Source: Paludibacter sp. (GTDB lineage Bacteria > Bacteroidota > Bacteroidia > Bacteroidales > Paludibacteraceae). Taken from it: a DNA stretch of 37,136 nucleotides. A program made the position numbers and the translations under genes. The notes beneath the pieces were generated by a model. That model had not been told where the DNA came from. It ran no database searches and saw only the letters and a program-made list of their open reading frames with translations. Location: assembly GCA_028692715.1 (NCBI GenBank), contig JAQUWU010000045.1:1-37136 (forward strand), in the 5' to 3' direction. Below, piece by piece: positions 1 through 7,896 of this stretch (within the stretch, counting starts at the first letter, position 1; every line of letters begins with the position of its first letter).

Positions 1-243
1 AGTGTTTTTGTAGGATACATTGACGAAAAACCTCAGTTCAAAAAAGATGAACGTGAGGTAGCTGAAATCATTCAAGTAGACATTGCTGAATTTTTCAATA
101 AAAATGTTATTCAAGAAAAAGAATTTGTAGTACCTTCGAACAATTATTCGGTTATAGCGCCCTATTACAAAGTGAAAAATGCCGACATTTGGGGAGCTAG
201 TGCAATGGTAATGACTGAATTTTTGGATATGATTAAACAGTGA
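1..243 (+). CDS. NUDIX hydrolase (CoA pyrophosphatase-like), C-terminal part only
   Basis: An open frame runs from the first base to a TGA at 241-243 and gives 80 residues with no start, so the gene continues to the left of the window. The visible part (start SVFVGYIDEKPQFKKDEREV, end IWGASAMVMTEFLDMIKQ) matches the end of bacterial NUDIX CoA/ADP-ribose pyrophosphatases, where a proline-rich beta strand is followed by a closing helix with an IWGxTA-type signature. The NUDIX box itself would lie upstream and cannot be seen. The family hydrolyses nucleotide diphosphate derivatives in the cytoplasm. The assignment rests only on C-terminal resemblance. Confidence 0.6.
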   Translation, partial: SVFVGYIDEKPQFKKDEREVAEIIQVDIAEFFNKNVIQEKEFVVPSNNYSVIAPYYKVKNADIWGASAMVMTEFLDMIKQ

Positions 244-295
244 ACAGTTAGCAATTAGCAGTTAGCAGTTAGCAGTTAGCAGTGAACAGTTAGCG
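244..295. repeat. short tandem GCAGTTA-type repeat after the NUDIX gene
   Basis: Starting at the NUDIX stop codon, a 7-bp unit (GCAGTTA) is repeated about four times in tandem, flanked by degenerate copies (CAGTTAGCAATTAGCAG on the left and GTGAACAGTTAGC on the right). It is not a coding continuation. Related AGCAAGCGGCAAAC-type repeats occur inside the 3' end of the next gene. Its function is unknown; it looks like expandable intergenic filler. Confidence 0.75.
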
Positions 296-346
296 TTAAA
301 ATACAAACAATAAACGTATTAACTAATTAACCAATCAACAAACAAA

Positions 347-1333
347 ATGGAAAAAATACGTCTAAATAAATATATTAGCGATAGTGGCGTTTGCTCACGA
401 CGCGAAGCCGACAAATTCATCGAACAAGGTCATGTTTTTGTAAATGGGAAAAAAGCTGCTGTAGGCAGCCTGGTTTCAAGTCGGGATAAAGTGATGTTAA
501 ATGGAAATTTGATAGAAGCAAAAAAAGGAGAAGATTTTGTATTTATTGCTTTTAACAAACCTATTGGAATTATCAGCACCACCGAAATTGGAGTAAAAGA
601 TAGTATTATTGATTATATCGGTTATCACGAACGTATTTTTCCTATTGGAAGACTCGATAAAGACTCGCAGGGATTAATTTTTCTGACCAATAACGGTGAC
701 ATTGTAAATAAAATTCTTCGCGCCGGGAATAAACACGAAAAGGAATATTCCGTAACAGTAAACAAACCTGTTACCGACGAATTTATTCTGAAAATGGGGG
801 TTGGAGTTCCAATTCTTGGCGAAATGACAAAAAAATGCAAAGTAGTCAAAGAATCAGTTTATAGTTTTAAAATCACCTTGATTCAAGGCTTGAACCGTCA
901 GATTCGTCGAATGTGCGAATATTTCGATTATGAAGTTGTTAAACTGGAACGTGTTCGAATTATGAATATTAGTCTAAAAGGAATACCCATAGGCGAATGG
1001 CGTCAACTTGAGCCAAATGAAATAAGACAAATTCTGGCTGATATTGCGAACTCAACTTCAACAGCAAGCGGCAAACAACAAGCAGTAAACGGCAAACAAC
1101 AAAAAATAAAAAGCACACAGCAAGAGCTAAGTGATAAGGGGCAAGCGGCAAGCAGTAAGCGGGTTGAAACACGAAACACAAAACAATCAGACCGATCGTC
1201 AAATCCAAATCCAAAATCAAGAGACCTGCGTTCCAATTCCAGTAATTCTAGCGGTAAAAAAGGGGGTTCAGCTATGAAAAACAAACCATCTTCGGGTGGT
1301 TTTGGCAGCAGAGGAAAATCCGGCAAGCGATAA
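347..1333 (+). CDS. rluF: 23S rRNA pseudouridine synthase, RluF/RsuA family, with a disordered tail
   Basis: This enzyme isomerises a uridine of 23S rRNA to pseudouridine. An N-terminal S4 RNA-binding domain spans roughly residues 2-60 ([20 protein letters not shown]). The synthase domain follows, with FNKPIGI at about 70 and the catalytic aspartate D104 in [23 protein letters not shown] is the RluF-type signature. The enzyme core ends near residue 232. The remaining ~95 residues are a basic tail of Lys, Ser, Gln, Asn and Arg with no predicted fold, as is common in Bacteroidota homologues. DNA for the tail (about 1062-1160) contains near-repeats of AGCARGCGGCAAACAACA, so it seems to have grown by repeat expansion. 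The ATG at 347 places the S4 domain at the extreme N-terminus as expected. Confidence 0.9.
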   Translation: MEKIRLNKYISDSGVCSRREADKFIEQGHVFVNGKKAAVGSLVSSRDKVMLNGNLIEAKKGEDFVFIAFNKPIGIISTTEIGVKDSIIDYIGYHERIFPIGRLDKDSQGLIFLTNNGDIVNKILRAGNKHEKEYSVTVNKPVTDEFILKMGVGVPILGEMTKKCKVVKESVYSFKITLIQGLNRQIRRMCEYFDYEVVKLERVRIMNISLKGIPIGEWRQLEPNEIRQILADIANSTSTASGKQQAVNGKQQKIKSTQQELSDKGQAASSKRVETRNTKQSDRSSNPNPKSRDLRSNSSNSSGKKGGSAMKNKPSSGGFGSRGKSGKR

Positions 1334-1378
1334 GTTCAACATTTTTTACTCAGAAATATTACTCTCCGATTAAAATGT

Positions 1379-1386
1379 TATCTTTG
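1379..1386 (+). promoter_or_regulatory. candidate -7 promoter element for purU
   Basis: TATCTTTG matches the Bacteroidota -7 consensus TAnnTTTG and lies 28 bases before the purU start, giving a short leader. No convincing TTTG -33 element is seen at the expected distance. Confidence 0.45.
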
Positions 1387-1414
1387 TATTCTGTTTTATA
1401 AAATCAAAATTTGA

Positions 1415-2281
1415 ATGAGAGGAAATGATAATACGGCAGTAATCTTAATCCACTGCCCTGACCGCCCGGGAATTTTAGCGGTTGTTACTGAATTTATCAA
1501 TCAACACAAAGGAAATATCTTATATCTTGATCAATATGTAAATCGTGAAGAAGGTGTATTTTTTATGCGGGTAAAATGGCAACTCGACGAATTTCAGATT
1601 CCCCAAAAAAAAATTGGGGAGTATTTCAACACACTTATTGGTTTACGATTTCAAATGACTTTCCGTTTATATTTTTCTGACACTAAACCACGTATGGCCA
1701 TTTTTGTTTCAAAAATGCCTCATTGTTTATACGATTTACTGGCACGATATTCTTCGGGTGAATGGTATGTTGAGATTCCAATTATAATTAGTAATCATCC
1801 TGACATGGAAGTAGTGGCAAAACGTTTTGGAATTGAATATTATTACTTTCCTATTACCAAAGAAAATAAAGCCGAACAGGAAGCAAAACAACTTGAATTA
1901 CTCAAAAAGTATAAAATCACTTTTTGTGTTCTTGCACGCTACATGCAAGTGCTTTCATCTGATTTTATCCGGCACTATCCCGACCGTATTATCAATATTC
2001 ATCATTCATTTTTGCCTGCATTTGCAGGAGCAAAGCCTTATCATGCAGCACATCAACGTGGCGTAAAAATAATTGGAGCAACCAGCCATTATGTAACCAG
2101 CGATTTAGATGCAGGTCCCATTATCGATCAGGATGTTACGCGGATTTCACACAAAGATACGGTAGAAGAATTGATAAAAAAGGGGCGCGATTTGGAGAAA
2201 ATTGTTCTTTCACATGCCGTTGAAAAACATATCGAACGAAAAATCCTGACATATAAAAATAGAACTGTAGTATTTCAGTAA
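1415..2281 (+). CDS. purU: formyltetrahydrofolate deformylase
   Basis: The enzyme hydrolyses 10-formyl-tetrahydrofolate to formate and tetrahydrofolate, balancing one-carbon pools and supplying formate. An ACT regulatory domain covers about residues 7-85 (LIHCPDRPGILAVVTEFI). The formyltransferase-fold catalytic domain covers about 92-285, with NIHHSFLP (N194, H196) and D232 in SDLDAGPIIDQ forming the expected Asn-His-Asp catalytic set. At 288 residues it has the usual family length. It stands alone between rluF and an acyl-CoA synthetase with its own probable promoter. Nothing odd is seen. Confidence 0.95.
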   Translation: MRGNDNTAVILIHCPDRPGILAVVTEFINQHKGNILYLDQYVNREEGVFFMRVKWQLDEFQIPQKKIGEYFNTLIGLRFQMTFRLYFSDTKPRMAIFVSKMPHCLYDLLARYSSGEWYVEIPIIISNHPDMEVVAKRFGIEYYYFPITKENKAEQEAKQLELLKKYKITFCVLARYMQVLSSDFIRHYPDRIINIHHSFLPAFAGAKPYHAAHQRGVKIIGATSHYVTSDLDAGPIIDQDVTRISHKDTVEELIKKGRDLEKIVLSHAVEKHIERKILTYKNRTVVFQ

Positions 2282-2351
2282 TTAGTTAATACGTCAACTT
2301 ATCAAGTTATTAATTTGCTGAAATAGATACAATTAAACTTTGAACAAAAAT

Positions 2352-4115
2352 ATGGAAGTAACACGCTTATTTGATTTACTGGATAATTATCTGGAAAAAC
2401 ATCCCAATCAAGAAGCTGCATTAGCTTGTAAGAGAGATGGTGCATGGGTTAAATTTAGTATTCAACAATATGTGGAACTGACAAGCTATATCAGTTTTGG
2501 AATGATGAAACTGGGCATTAAACCCGGCGACAAAGTAGGTATTGTGAGCAGCAACCGACCGGAATGGAATATGATAGATTTCGCTACTATGCAAATTGGT
2601 GCCATTTCAATTCCTATTTATCCAACTATCAGTCAGGATGATTACCGACACATTTTGAATCATGCCGAGATGAAAATGATTTTTATTGAGGGCAAAGAAT
2701 TGCGGAATAAATTGCAACCCATTTTGCCGGAAGTAAAAACCTTGAAAGAAATATACACTTTCAATGATCAGGGAGCAGAATATAAATTTTTGGATCAATT
2801 GATTGAACTCGGGAAAGAAAATCAGCAACCAGAAACACTTGCCAAACTTAAAGCTGGGATAAATGAAAAAGACCTTGCTACCATAATTTACACTTCGGGA
2901 ACTACAGGTTATCCAAAAGGAGTAATGCTTTCGCACAGCAATATTATAAACCAAATAAAAAACTTAGCGCCGACACCTGCAAAATGGAGCAAAACAGCTT
3001 TGAGTTTTCTTCCGCTTTGCCATGCTTACGAACGAATGCTCGTATACTTATACCAATATTTAGGCATGTCGGTATATTATGCCGAAAGCCTGGGAACTAT
3101 TGCAGACAATATTAAGGAAATTCATCCAACCATGATGTCTGCTGTACCCCGATTATTGGAAAAAATTTACGACAAACTATATTTATCCGGAAAAAAGCTT
3201 CCATTAATTCAACGCATACTTTATTATTGGGCCTTTAATCTGGCAACTAAGTATCAGTTAGAAGGAATGAGCCCGTGGATGAAAAGCCAATTGAAATTTG
3301 CCGACAAACTTATCTATTCAAAATGGCGTGCAGCTATCGGTGGCAACTTCGACATTGTGGTTTCGGGTGGTTCAGCCATACAATCGCATATTGCATCCTT
3401 TTTCTCTGCTATCGGAATGCCGGTTTTCGAGGGATATGGATTGAGCGAAACATCTCCGGTGATTGCGGTAAGTCAGCGAGGAAAACACGGTAGAAAATTC
3501 GGAACAGTAGGTCTTCCTCTTCCGGGAGTTGAAGTAAAACTCGGCGAGAGTAATGAAATAATTTGCCGGGGTCATAATGTCATGTTAGGTTGCTACAAAG
3601 ATCCTGAGTTGACAACTGAAGTCATTGATGCAGACGGTTGGTTGCATACTGGTGATATTGGAAAATTTACATCTGAGGGTCAATTGGTTATTACCGGACG
3701 TTTAAAAAGCCTTTTCAAAACGTCCTTTGGAAAATACGTCAATCCTCAAGCTATTGAATCGAAATTTACCGAATCGCCATTTATTGAGAATATGATTGTG
3801 TTGGGCGAAAACAAAAAGTTTGCAGCATCTTTAATTTCTCCTGATTTTATTTATTTAAAATCGTGGTGTAGTCATCACAAAATCAAATATACTAGCAATG
3901 AAGAAATGATTTTACAGCCCGAAGTTACAAAACGTTTTCAGGAAGAAATAAAACAATACAACAAATACTTTGGTGACACCGAGCAGATAAAACGCTATCA
4001 ACTTGTAGCCGAAGATTGGACGGGTGCAATTGGCTTCCTCTCTCCTACTCTCAAAATTAAACGGAATGTTATTGAAAAACATTATGCCGAAAAAATTGAA
4101 AAATTGTTTTCATAA
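2352..4115 (+). CDS. long-chain acyl-CoA synthetase (AMP-forming)
   Basis: This adenylate-forming ligase activates fatty acids to acyl-CoA. The P-loop TIIYTSGTTGYPKGVMLSH lies near residue 180, GYGLSETSPV is the adenine-binding motif, and GWLHTGDIG is the ribose-binding motif, followed by a short C-terminal lid (KSLFKTSFGKYVNPQAIE). The length of 587 residues fits the FadD/FAA type of Bacteroidota. An upstream in-frame TTG at 2340 exists, but the ATG at 2352 is the better start. Substrate chain length cannot be read from the sequence. It is followed by a strong hairpin terminator and is probably monocistronic. Confidence 0.9.
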   Translation: MEVTRLFDLLDNYLEKHPNQEAALACKRDGAWVKFSIQQYVELTSYISFGMMKLGIKPGDKVGIVSSNRPEWNMIDFATMQIGAISIPIYPTISQDDYRHILNHAEMKMIFIEGKELRNKLQPILPEVKTLKEIYTFNDQGAEYKFLDQLIELGKENQQPETLAKLKAGINEKDLATIIYTSGTTGYPKGVMLSHSNIINQIKNLAPTPAKWSKTALSFLPLCHAYERMLVYLYQYLGMSVYYAESLGTIADNIKEIHPTMMSAVPRLLEKIYDKLYLSGKKLPLIQRILYYWAFNLATKYQLEGMSPWMKSQLKFADKLIYSKWRAAIGGNFDIVVSGGSAIQSHIASFFSAIGMPVFEGYGLSETSPVIAVSQRGKHGRKFGTVGLPLPGVEVKLGESNEIICRGHNVMLGCYKDPELTTEVIDADGWLHTGDIGKFTSEGQLVITGRLKSLFKTSFGKYVNPQAIESKFTESPFIENMIVLGENKKFAASLISPDFIYLKSWCSHHKIKYTSNEEMILQPEVTKRFQEEIKQYNKYFGDTEQIKRYQLVAEDWTGAIGFLSPTLKIKRNVIEKHYAEKIEKLFS

Positions 4116-4136
4116 ATCATTCTATAAATAAACTCG

Positions 4137-4173
4137 CAAAATGCAGGATAACAGATGGTTATTCTGCATTTTG
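4137..4173 (+). terminator. hairpin terminator after the acyl-CoA synthetase gene
   Basis: CAAAATGCAG pairs with CTGCATTTTG, and the stem continues through a G-T pair to ATAAC/GTTAT around a 5-base loop (AGATG), about 16 pairs in all. It lies 21 bases after the stop codon. The 3' arm itself ends in TTTT. Confidence 0.7.
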
Positions 4174-4205
4174 TGTTATTATTTGAAATCAATTGATAAT
4201 TATGA

Positions 4206-4236
4206 ATTGTCAATTGTCAATTTACTTGTACTTTTG
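4206..4236 (+). promoter_or_regulatory. promoter of truA (TTG-19-TACTTTTG)
   Basis: TACTTTTG at 4229-4236 is a perfect TAnnTTTG box, with ATTG 19 bases upstream as the -33 element. The box ends only 4 bases before the GTG chosen as the truA start, so the transcript would be leaderless or almost so. Confidence 0.65.
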
Positions 4237-4240
4237 CAGC

Positions 4241-4993
4241 GTGAAAAAAAGATACTTCATTTATTTCTCGTACAAAGGCACAGCTTATCATGGTTGGCAA
4301 TTCCAACCGAATGGAATTTCGGTACAGGAAGTGCTGACAAAAGCATTATGCACTATTTTACGAACAGAAATTGAATTAACAGGTGCTGGACGAACCGATA
4401 CCGGCGTTCACGCGAAATTTATGGTGGCTCATTTTGATTTAGAAACCGAATTGCCTGTTAAGTTTAATTTAATTTCAAAACTCAATAGCTTTTTGCCTAA
4501 AGATATTTCTATTGCTAAATTAATCGAAGTAAAGCCCAATGCTCATGCGAGATTTGATGCAATATCACGTCGCTACGAATACCATGTTGTTACTTCTAAG
4601 AATGTTTTTAAAAATGAATTTGCAGCAAAGGGTTCGGAACATCTTGATTTTGATTTAATGAATCAGGCAGCAGCCACTCTGATGGAATTTAGCGATTTTA
4701 CCAGTTTCAGCAAACTACACACCGATGTGAAAACGAACAATTGTAAGATTTCGAGTGCCAATTGGAAAAATCTCAATGACGAATGGGTTTTCAGCATCGA
4801 AGCTGATCGGTTCTTACGCAATATGGTGCGTGCCATTGTAGGCACATTATTCGAAGTAGGTCGTCACAGAATGTCTGTTGAAGAATTTAAAGTTGTTATT
4901 GAAGCTAAAAACCGATGTAAAGCAGGCGTTTCGGTCCCTGCTCAGGGTCTTTATTTAGTTGATATTCAATATCCAAATGGAATTTATATTTAA
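4241..4993 (+). CDS. truA: tRNA pseudouridine(38-40) synthase TruA
   Basis: The enzyme makes pseudouridine in the tRNA anticodon stem-loop. RYFIYFSYKGTAYHGWQFQP is the canonical N-terminus, and D53 in GAGRTDTGVHA is the catalytic aspartate. FLRNMVRAIVGTLFEVG is the conserved C-terminal helix. The length of 250 residues is normal. An open frame extends upstream to an ATG at 4193, but those 16 extra residues come from a low-complexity AATTGTCAATTG spacer and from the promoter itself. I therefore choose the GTG at 4241, giving a start of MKKRYFIYFS. Confidence 0.9.
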   Translation: MKKRYFIYFSYKGTAYHGWQFQPNGISVQEVLTKALCTILRTEIELTGAGRTDTGVHAKFMVAHFDLETELPVKFNLISKLNSFLPKDISIAKLIEVKPNAHARFDAISRRYEYHVVTSKNVFKNEFAAKGSEHLDFDLMNQAAATLMEFSDFTSFSKLHTDVKTNNCKISSANWKNLNDEWVFSIEADRFLRNMVRAIVGTLFEVGRHRMSVEEFKVVIEAKNRCKAGVSVPAQGLYLVDIQYPNGIYI

Positions 4994-5052
4994 AACGCCC
5001 TAAAAATATACAATTGAATTTTCAATTGTTAATTACAAATTACAAATTATTT

Positions 5053-5952
5053 ATGTGGTTAATCCTCGCTTTTATTTCGGCTCTCCTACTAGGATCGTAT
5101 GAAGTTTTTAAAAAAGTATCGTTAAATAACAATGCCGTTATTCCTGTTATCTTTGTATCCATTTTATTTTCATGTTTAACGCTGACTCCTTTTTTAGTAT
5201 TATCGGAATTTTTTCCTGACACCCTAAAAGGAACGTTATTCTTTGTTCATCATCAGAGTTTTGAAACTCACATGCAATTTGTGCTAAAAGCAATTATTGT
5301 GCTTACTTCGTGGCTCTTTGCTTATTTTGCACTCAAACATTTACCCATCTCTATTGCATCACCAATTAAGGCCACTCAACCCATGTGGACGGTGTTGGGA
5401 GCTGTAATAATTTTCAGCGAGAAACTGAATGGCTATCAGGCTGCAGGTATTGGGATAACCTTATTTTCGTTTTTTCTTTTTTCAGTTGTAGGTAAAAAAG
5501 AAGGCATTTCATTTCGAACAAATAAATGGTTTTGGTTTATAGTCATGGCTACTTTAACCGGTGCGATAAGCGGTTTATACGACAAATACCTGATGAAAAG
5601 ATATGATGTTATGTCCGTTCAGGTCTATTATACATTCTATCAGGCCTTAATTATGGGGTTTATTACCCTTTTCTTATGGGCTCCTACACGTAAAAAAACC
5701 ACCCCTTTTAAATTCAAATGGGCAATTTTTTGGATTTCAACATTTCTGGTCATCGCCGATTTTGTCTATTTTTATGCCCTTACGTTACCTGATTCAATGA
5801 TTTCAGTTGTTTCAACGGTTCGCAGATCTGGCGTAATTGTTCCGTTTCTTTATGGTGCTTTTGTACTCAAAGACAAAAATATAAAACTTAAAATAATTGA
5901 CTTGATTGGCGTTTTAATCGGAATGTTCTTATTATACTTAGGATCAAAATAA
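5053..5952 (+). CDS. EamA/DMT-superfamily permease
   Basis: This is an integral inner-membrane protein of 299 residues made of about ten hydrophobic segments arranged as two EamA repeats. The first repeat ends near LPISIASPIKATQPMWTVLG and the second near LPDSMISVVSTVRRSGVIVP, the paired signatures of the family. Such proteins export or import small metabolites such as amino acids or sugars; the substrate cannot be told here. The frame is open up to a TTG at 5014, but that stretch is an AATTGTTAATTACAAATTAC-type spacer repeat. The ATG at 5053 (MWLILAFISALLLGSYEVFK) is the likely start. Confidence 0.85.
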   Translation: MWLILAFISALLLGSYEVFKKVSLNNNAVIPVIFVSILFSCLTLTPFLVLSEFFPDTLKGTLFFVHHQSFETHMQFVLKAIIVLTSWLFAYFALKHLPISIASPIKATQPMWTVLGAVIIFSEKLNGYQAAGIGITLFSFFLFSVVGKKEGISFRTNKWFWFIVMATLTGAISGLYDKYLMKRYDVMSVQVYYTFYQALIMGFITLFLWAPTRKKTTPFKFKWAIFWISTFLVIADFVYFYALTLPDSMISVVSTVRRSGVIVPFLYGAFVLKDKNIKLKIIDLIGVLIGMFLLYLGSK

Positions 5953-6051
5953 AAAAAGAAGGTTTATCAATTGATATACTGTGACTTATCAATTTACTCA
6001 ACATTCAAAATATTAAAATATAGCAGTAAAAGAATAAAAAAGAGGAAAAAG

Positions 6052-6082
6052 TTTGATAATTAGATGAAAATTAGTACTTTTG
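6052..6082 (+). promoter_or_regulatory. promoter of rpmE2 (TTTG-19-TACTTTTG)
   Basis: TTTG at 6052-6055 and TACTTTTG at 6075-6082 are separated by 19 bases, an exact match to the Bacteroidota housekeeping sigma consensus. The untranslated leader is about 40 bases. Confidence 0.85.
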
Positions 6083-6127
6083 CAAGCCCAAAGAATAAGA
6101 ACAAAAAAAAAATTAAAACATATAAAT

Positions 6128-6388
6128 ATGAAAAGCGGAATCCATCCTGAAAATTATCGTGCGGTAGCTTTTAAAGATATGTCGAATGACGACACCTTTA
6201 TTTCACGTTCAACCGTAAACACGAAAGAAACTATCGAAATTGATGGTGTTACTTATCCATTGGTAAAAATGGAAATCTCTAGTTCTTCACATCCTTTCTA
6301 CACTGGCAAATCGAATTTGGTAGATACTGCAGGACGTGTTGATAAGTTTATGAACCGTTATGCTAAACGCATGGAAGCTAAAAAATAA
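6128..6388 (+). CDS. rpmE2: 50S ribosomal protein L31, type B
   Basis: The 86-residue protein ([20 protein letters not shown], with [10 protein letters not shown] and [14 protein letters not shown]) is the type B form of large-subunit protein L31. It has no cysteine, so it lacks the zinc-binding CxxC pairs of type A. An open frame extends upstream to 6080, but that reading starts inside the promoter, so the ATG at 6128 is the start. It stands alone with its own promoter and terminator. Confidence 0.95.
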   Translation: MKSGIHPENYRAVAFKDMSNDDTFISRSTVNTKETIEIDGVTYPLVKMEISSSSHPFYTGKSNLVDTAGRVDKFMNRYAKRMEAKK

Positions 6389-6413
6389 ACTTCACAAATA
6401 AGATATTCAAGAG

Positions 6414-6449
6414 CTGTCTCAAATTCACTTTTGAGACAGTTTTTTTTTT
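6414..6449 (+). terminator. rho-independent terminator after rpmE2
   Basis: A perfect 10-bp stem (CTGTCTCAAA with TTTGAGACAG) and a 6-base loop are followed by a run of ten T. It lies 25 bases after the rpmE2 stop. Confidence 0.92.
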
Positions 6450-6487
6450 AATAAATTGATCCTGCTGAAAAAAAAAAATCAAACAAA

Positions 6488-7396
6488 CTATTCTTTATCA
6501 TCCGGTTCAAAAAAGATCCATCGAACAGCTGGGAAAGCACTCCGTAGATCTTTTTCGCAAATATTGATATTGTTTATTAAATCTTCTGGTGAAGCAACCT
6601 TATTCATTTTTGCTTTTATTGCCACCATTATTTGAGCTCCCAACTGAAGGGTTATTAAATTATAAACCGTCTCTATCTCTGACCTTTCTTGGAGAAATAC
6701 TTTAATTTCAACTCGCATTAGCTCATCGGCACTTTGTCCAATCAATAAGCTTTTTACTTTAATTGCCAGAAAAAGGGAAACAATTATCAACAAGACACCA
6801 ATACCAATACTTCCTATTGAATCGTAAACAGGATTTCCGGTGACCAGTGATAATACAACCGCCAGCAATGCAAACGACAATCCGAACAAGGCTGCAACAT
6901 CTTCACCTAACACGACTATTAACTCGCTTTTGCGTGTATTTTTTACCCACGACCACAAACTCTCTTTTTTTCGGAATTTATTTATCTGAGTAATGCAACC
7001 AAACAAAGACGCACCTTCAAGCAACATACTAACGGATAAAACCACTATGGCCAATATAGGGCTTTTCAATTCTTCGTTGGTGCTTAGTTTGTGAACTCCT
7101 TCGTAAATTGAGAACAATCCACCCATGCTAAATAGCATTAGCGCAACAATAAACGACCAAAAATAAATAGACATTCCATACCCCAGCGGATGCTCCGCAT
7201 CGGGTTTCTTCTTAGAAGCATTCAACCCAAGAAATAACAGTCCTTGATTACCACAATCGGCAAAAGAATGAATTGATTCTGCCAACATTGCTCCCGAACC
7301 GGTTAAAACAGCCGCAACGGTTTTGGTTATAGCTATTCCTAAATTTGCTGAGAGAGCAAAAATTATTGATTTAATGGAAGCATCTTGATGTGACAT
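6488..7396 (-). CDS. cation diffusion facilitator (CDF) metal transporter
   Basis: This inner-membrane proton/metal antiporter of 302 residues probably exports zinc, iron or manganese. It has about six membrane segments. The first metal-site motif is H43-x-x-x-D47 in ESIHSFADCGNQ, followed by the diagnostic EHPLGYG loop. The second half of the site is GEDVAALFG near residue 165, a variant seen in the SLC30A9-like branch. A cytoplasmic domain of about 85 residues ends in RWIFFEPDDKE. The gene is convergent with rpmE2 and has its own -7 box. Metal specificity is not predictable from sequence. Confidence 0.88.
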   Translation of the reverse strand: MSHQDASIKSIIFALSANLGIAITKTVAAVLTGSGAMLAESIHSFADCGNQGLLFLGLNASKKKPDAEHPLGYGMSIYFWSFIVALMLFSMGGLFSIYEGVHKLSTNEELKSPILAIVVLSVSMLLEGASLFGCITQINKFRKKESLWSWVKNTRKSELIVVLGEDVAALFGLSFALLAVVLSLVTGNPVYDSIGSIGIGVLLIIVSLFLAIKVKSLLIGQSADELMRVEIKVFLQERSEIETVYNLITLQLGAQIMVAIKAKMNKVASPEDLINNINICEKDLRSAFPAVRWIFFEPDDKE

Positions 7397-7432
7397 ATTT
7401 TATTTAAAAATTGTAAATTCAAAAAATTTCTG

Positions 7433-7440
7433 CAAAAGTA
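7433..7440 (-). promoter_or_regulatory. -7 promoter element for the CDF transporter
   Basis: On the - strand this reads TACTTTTGCAG, a perfect TAnnTTTG box 36 bases before the ATG. No clear -33 TTTG is present. Confidence 0.6.
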
Positions 7441-7677
7441 GTTATTTAAGCTTCATTTCTAGTAATATGTTTAGAAAATAAAAGGTCAATATTATCCGGG
7501 AGATATTTGACAAAACATATGAAACAACTTTTACAAAATGATTTTTTACTGAACAACAACGACCTTCTTTAACGAATATTTCAATAGTCAAACAAGCTAA
7601 TTAGCTTAAAAAAATTGTTATTTAAAGATTATTTCTACTAATTTGCAATTATTCTGAACATTTTTTAATCAAATTGG

Positions 7678-7707
7678 TTGTAAATATTGAAATAAATATT
7701 ACTTTTG
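7678..7707 (+). promoter_or_regulatory. promoter of the pheA leader and operon
   Basis: TACTTTTG at 7700-7707 is preceded by TTG at 7678-7680 with 19 bases between. Transcription would begin near 7713, about 20 bases ahead of the leader peptide. The sequence between the CDF promoter (7440) and this point is AT-rich, and I see no gene in it. Confidence 0.75.
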
Positions 7708-7735
7708 CAGTGTCTTATAAAAAGAAAGACTCAAT

Positions 7736-7792
7736 ATGATGGCAAATCGATTTTTTACATATTTCTATTTTTACTTTTACTTTACAAGGTGA
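7736..7792 (+). CDS. aromatic leader peptide of the pheA attenuator
   Basis: A complete 18-codon frame encodes MMANRFFTYFYFYFYFTR. Ten of 18 residues are Phe or Tyr (six Phe, four Tyr), concentrated at positions 6-16. It sits just after a consensus promoter and just before a hairpin pair and pheA. This is the layout of a ribosome-stalling attenuator in which shortage of charged tRNA-Phe or tRNA-Tyr halts the ribosome on these codons. The alternating Tyr-Phe codons suggest that both amino acids are sensed. The TGA at 7790-7792 directly abuts the 5' arm of the antiterminator. Confidence 0.9.
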   Translation: MMANRFFTYFYFYFYFTR

Positions 7793-7878
7793 GAGCAGGA
7801 ATTTATATATGTAAAAAACGACCTATAATAGAAAATACATGAAAATCCTGCTCGAAATAACGAGTGGGATTTTTTTTT
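7793..7878 (+). promoter_or_regulatory. transcription attenuator: antiterminator and terminator hairpins before pheA
   Basis: Two mutually exclusive structures share one arm. The antiterminator pairs GAGCAGGA (7793-7800) with TCCTGCTC (7846-7853), 8 perfect pairs. The terminator pairs ATCCTGCTCG (7845-7854) with CGAGTGGGAT (7861-7870), 10 pairs including two G-U, around loop AAATAA and followed by a run of nine T. A ribosome that reaches the leader stop codon covers 7793-7800 and lets the terminator form. A ribosome stalled on the Phe/Tyr codons leaves that arm free and allows readthrough into pheA. Confidence 0.88.
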
Positions 7879-7896
7879 GAAATAAACGAATAAAAA

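Noticed and set aside
4193-4240. upstream ATG start for truA
   Set aside because: The added residues are encoded by a low-complexity AATTGTCAATTG spacer and by the promoter itself.
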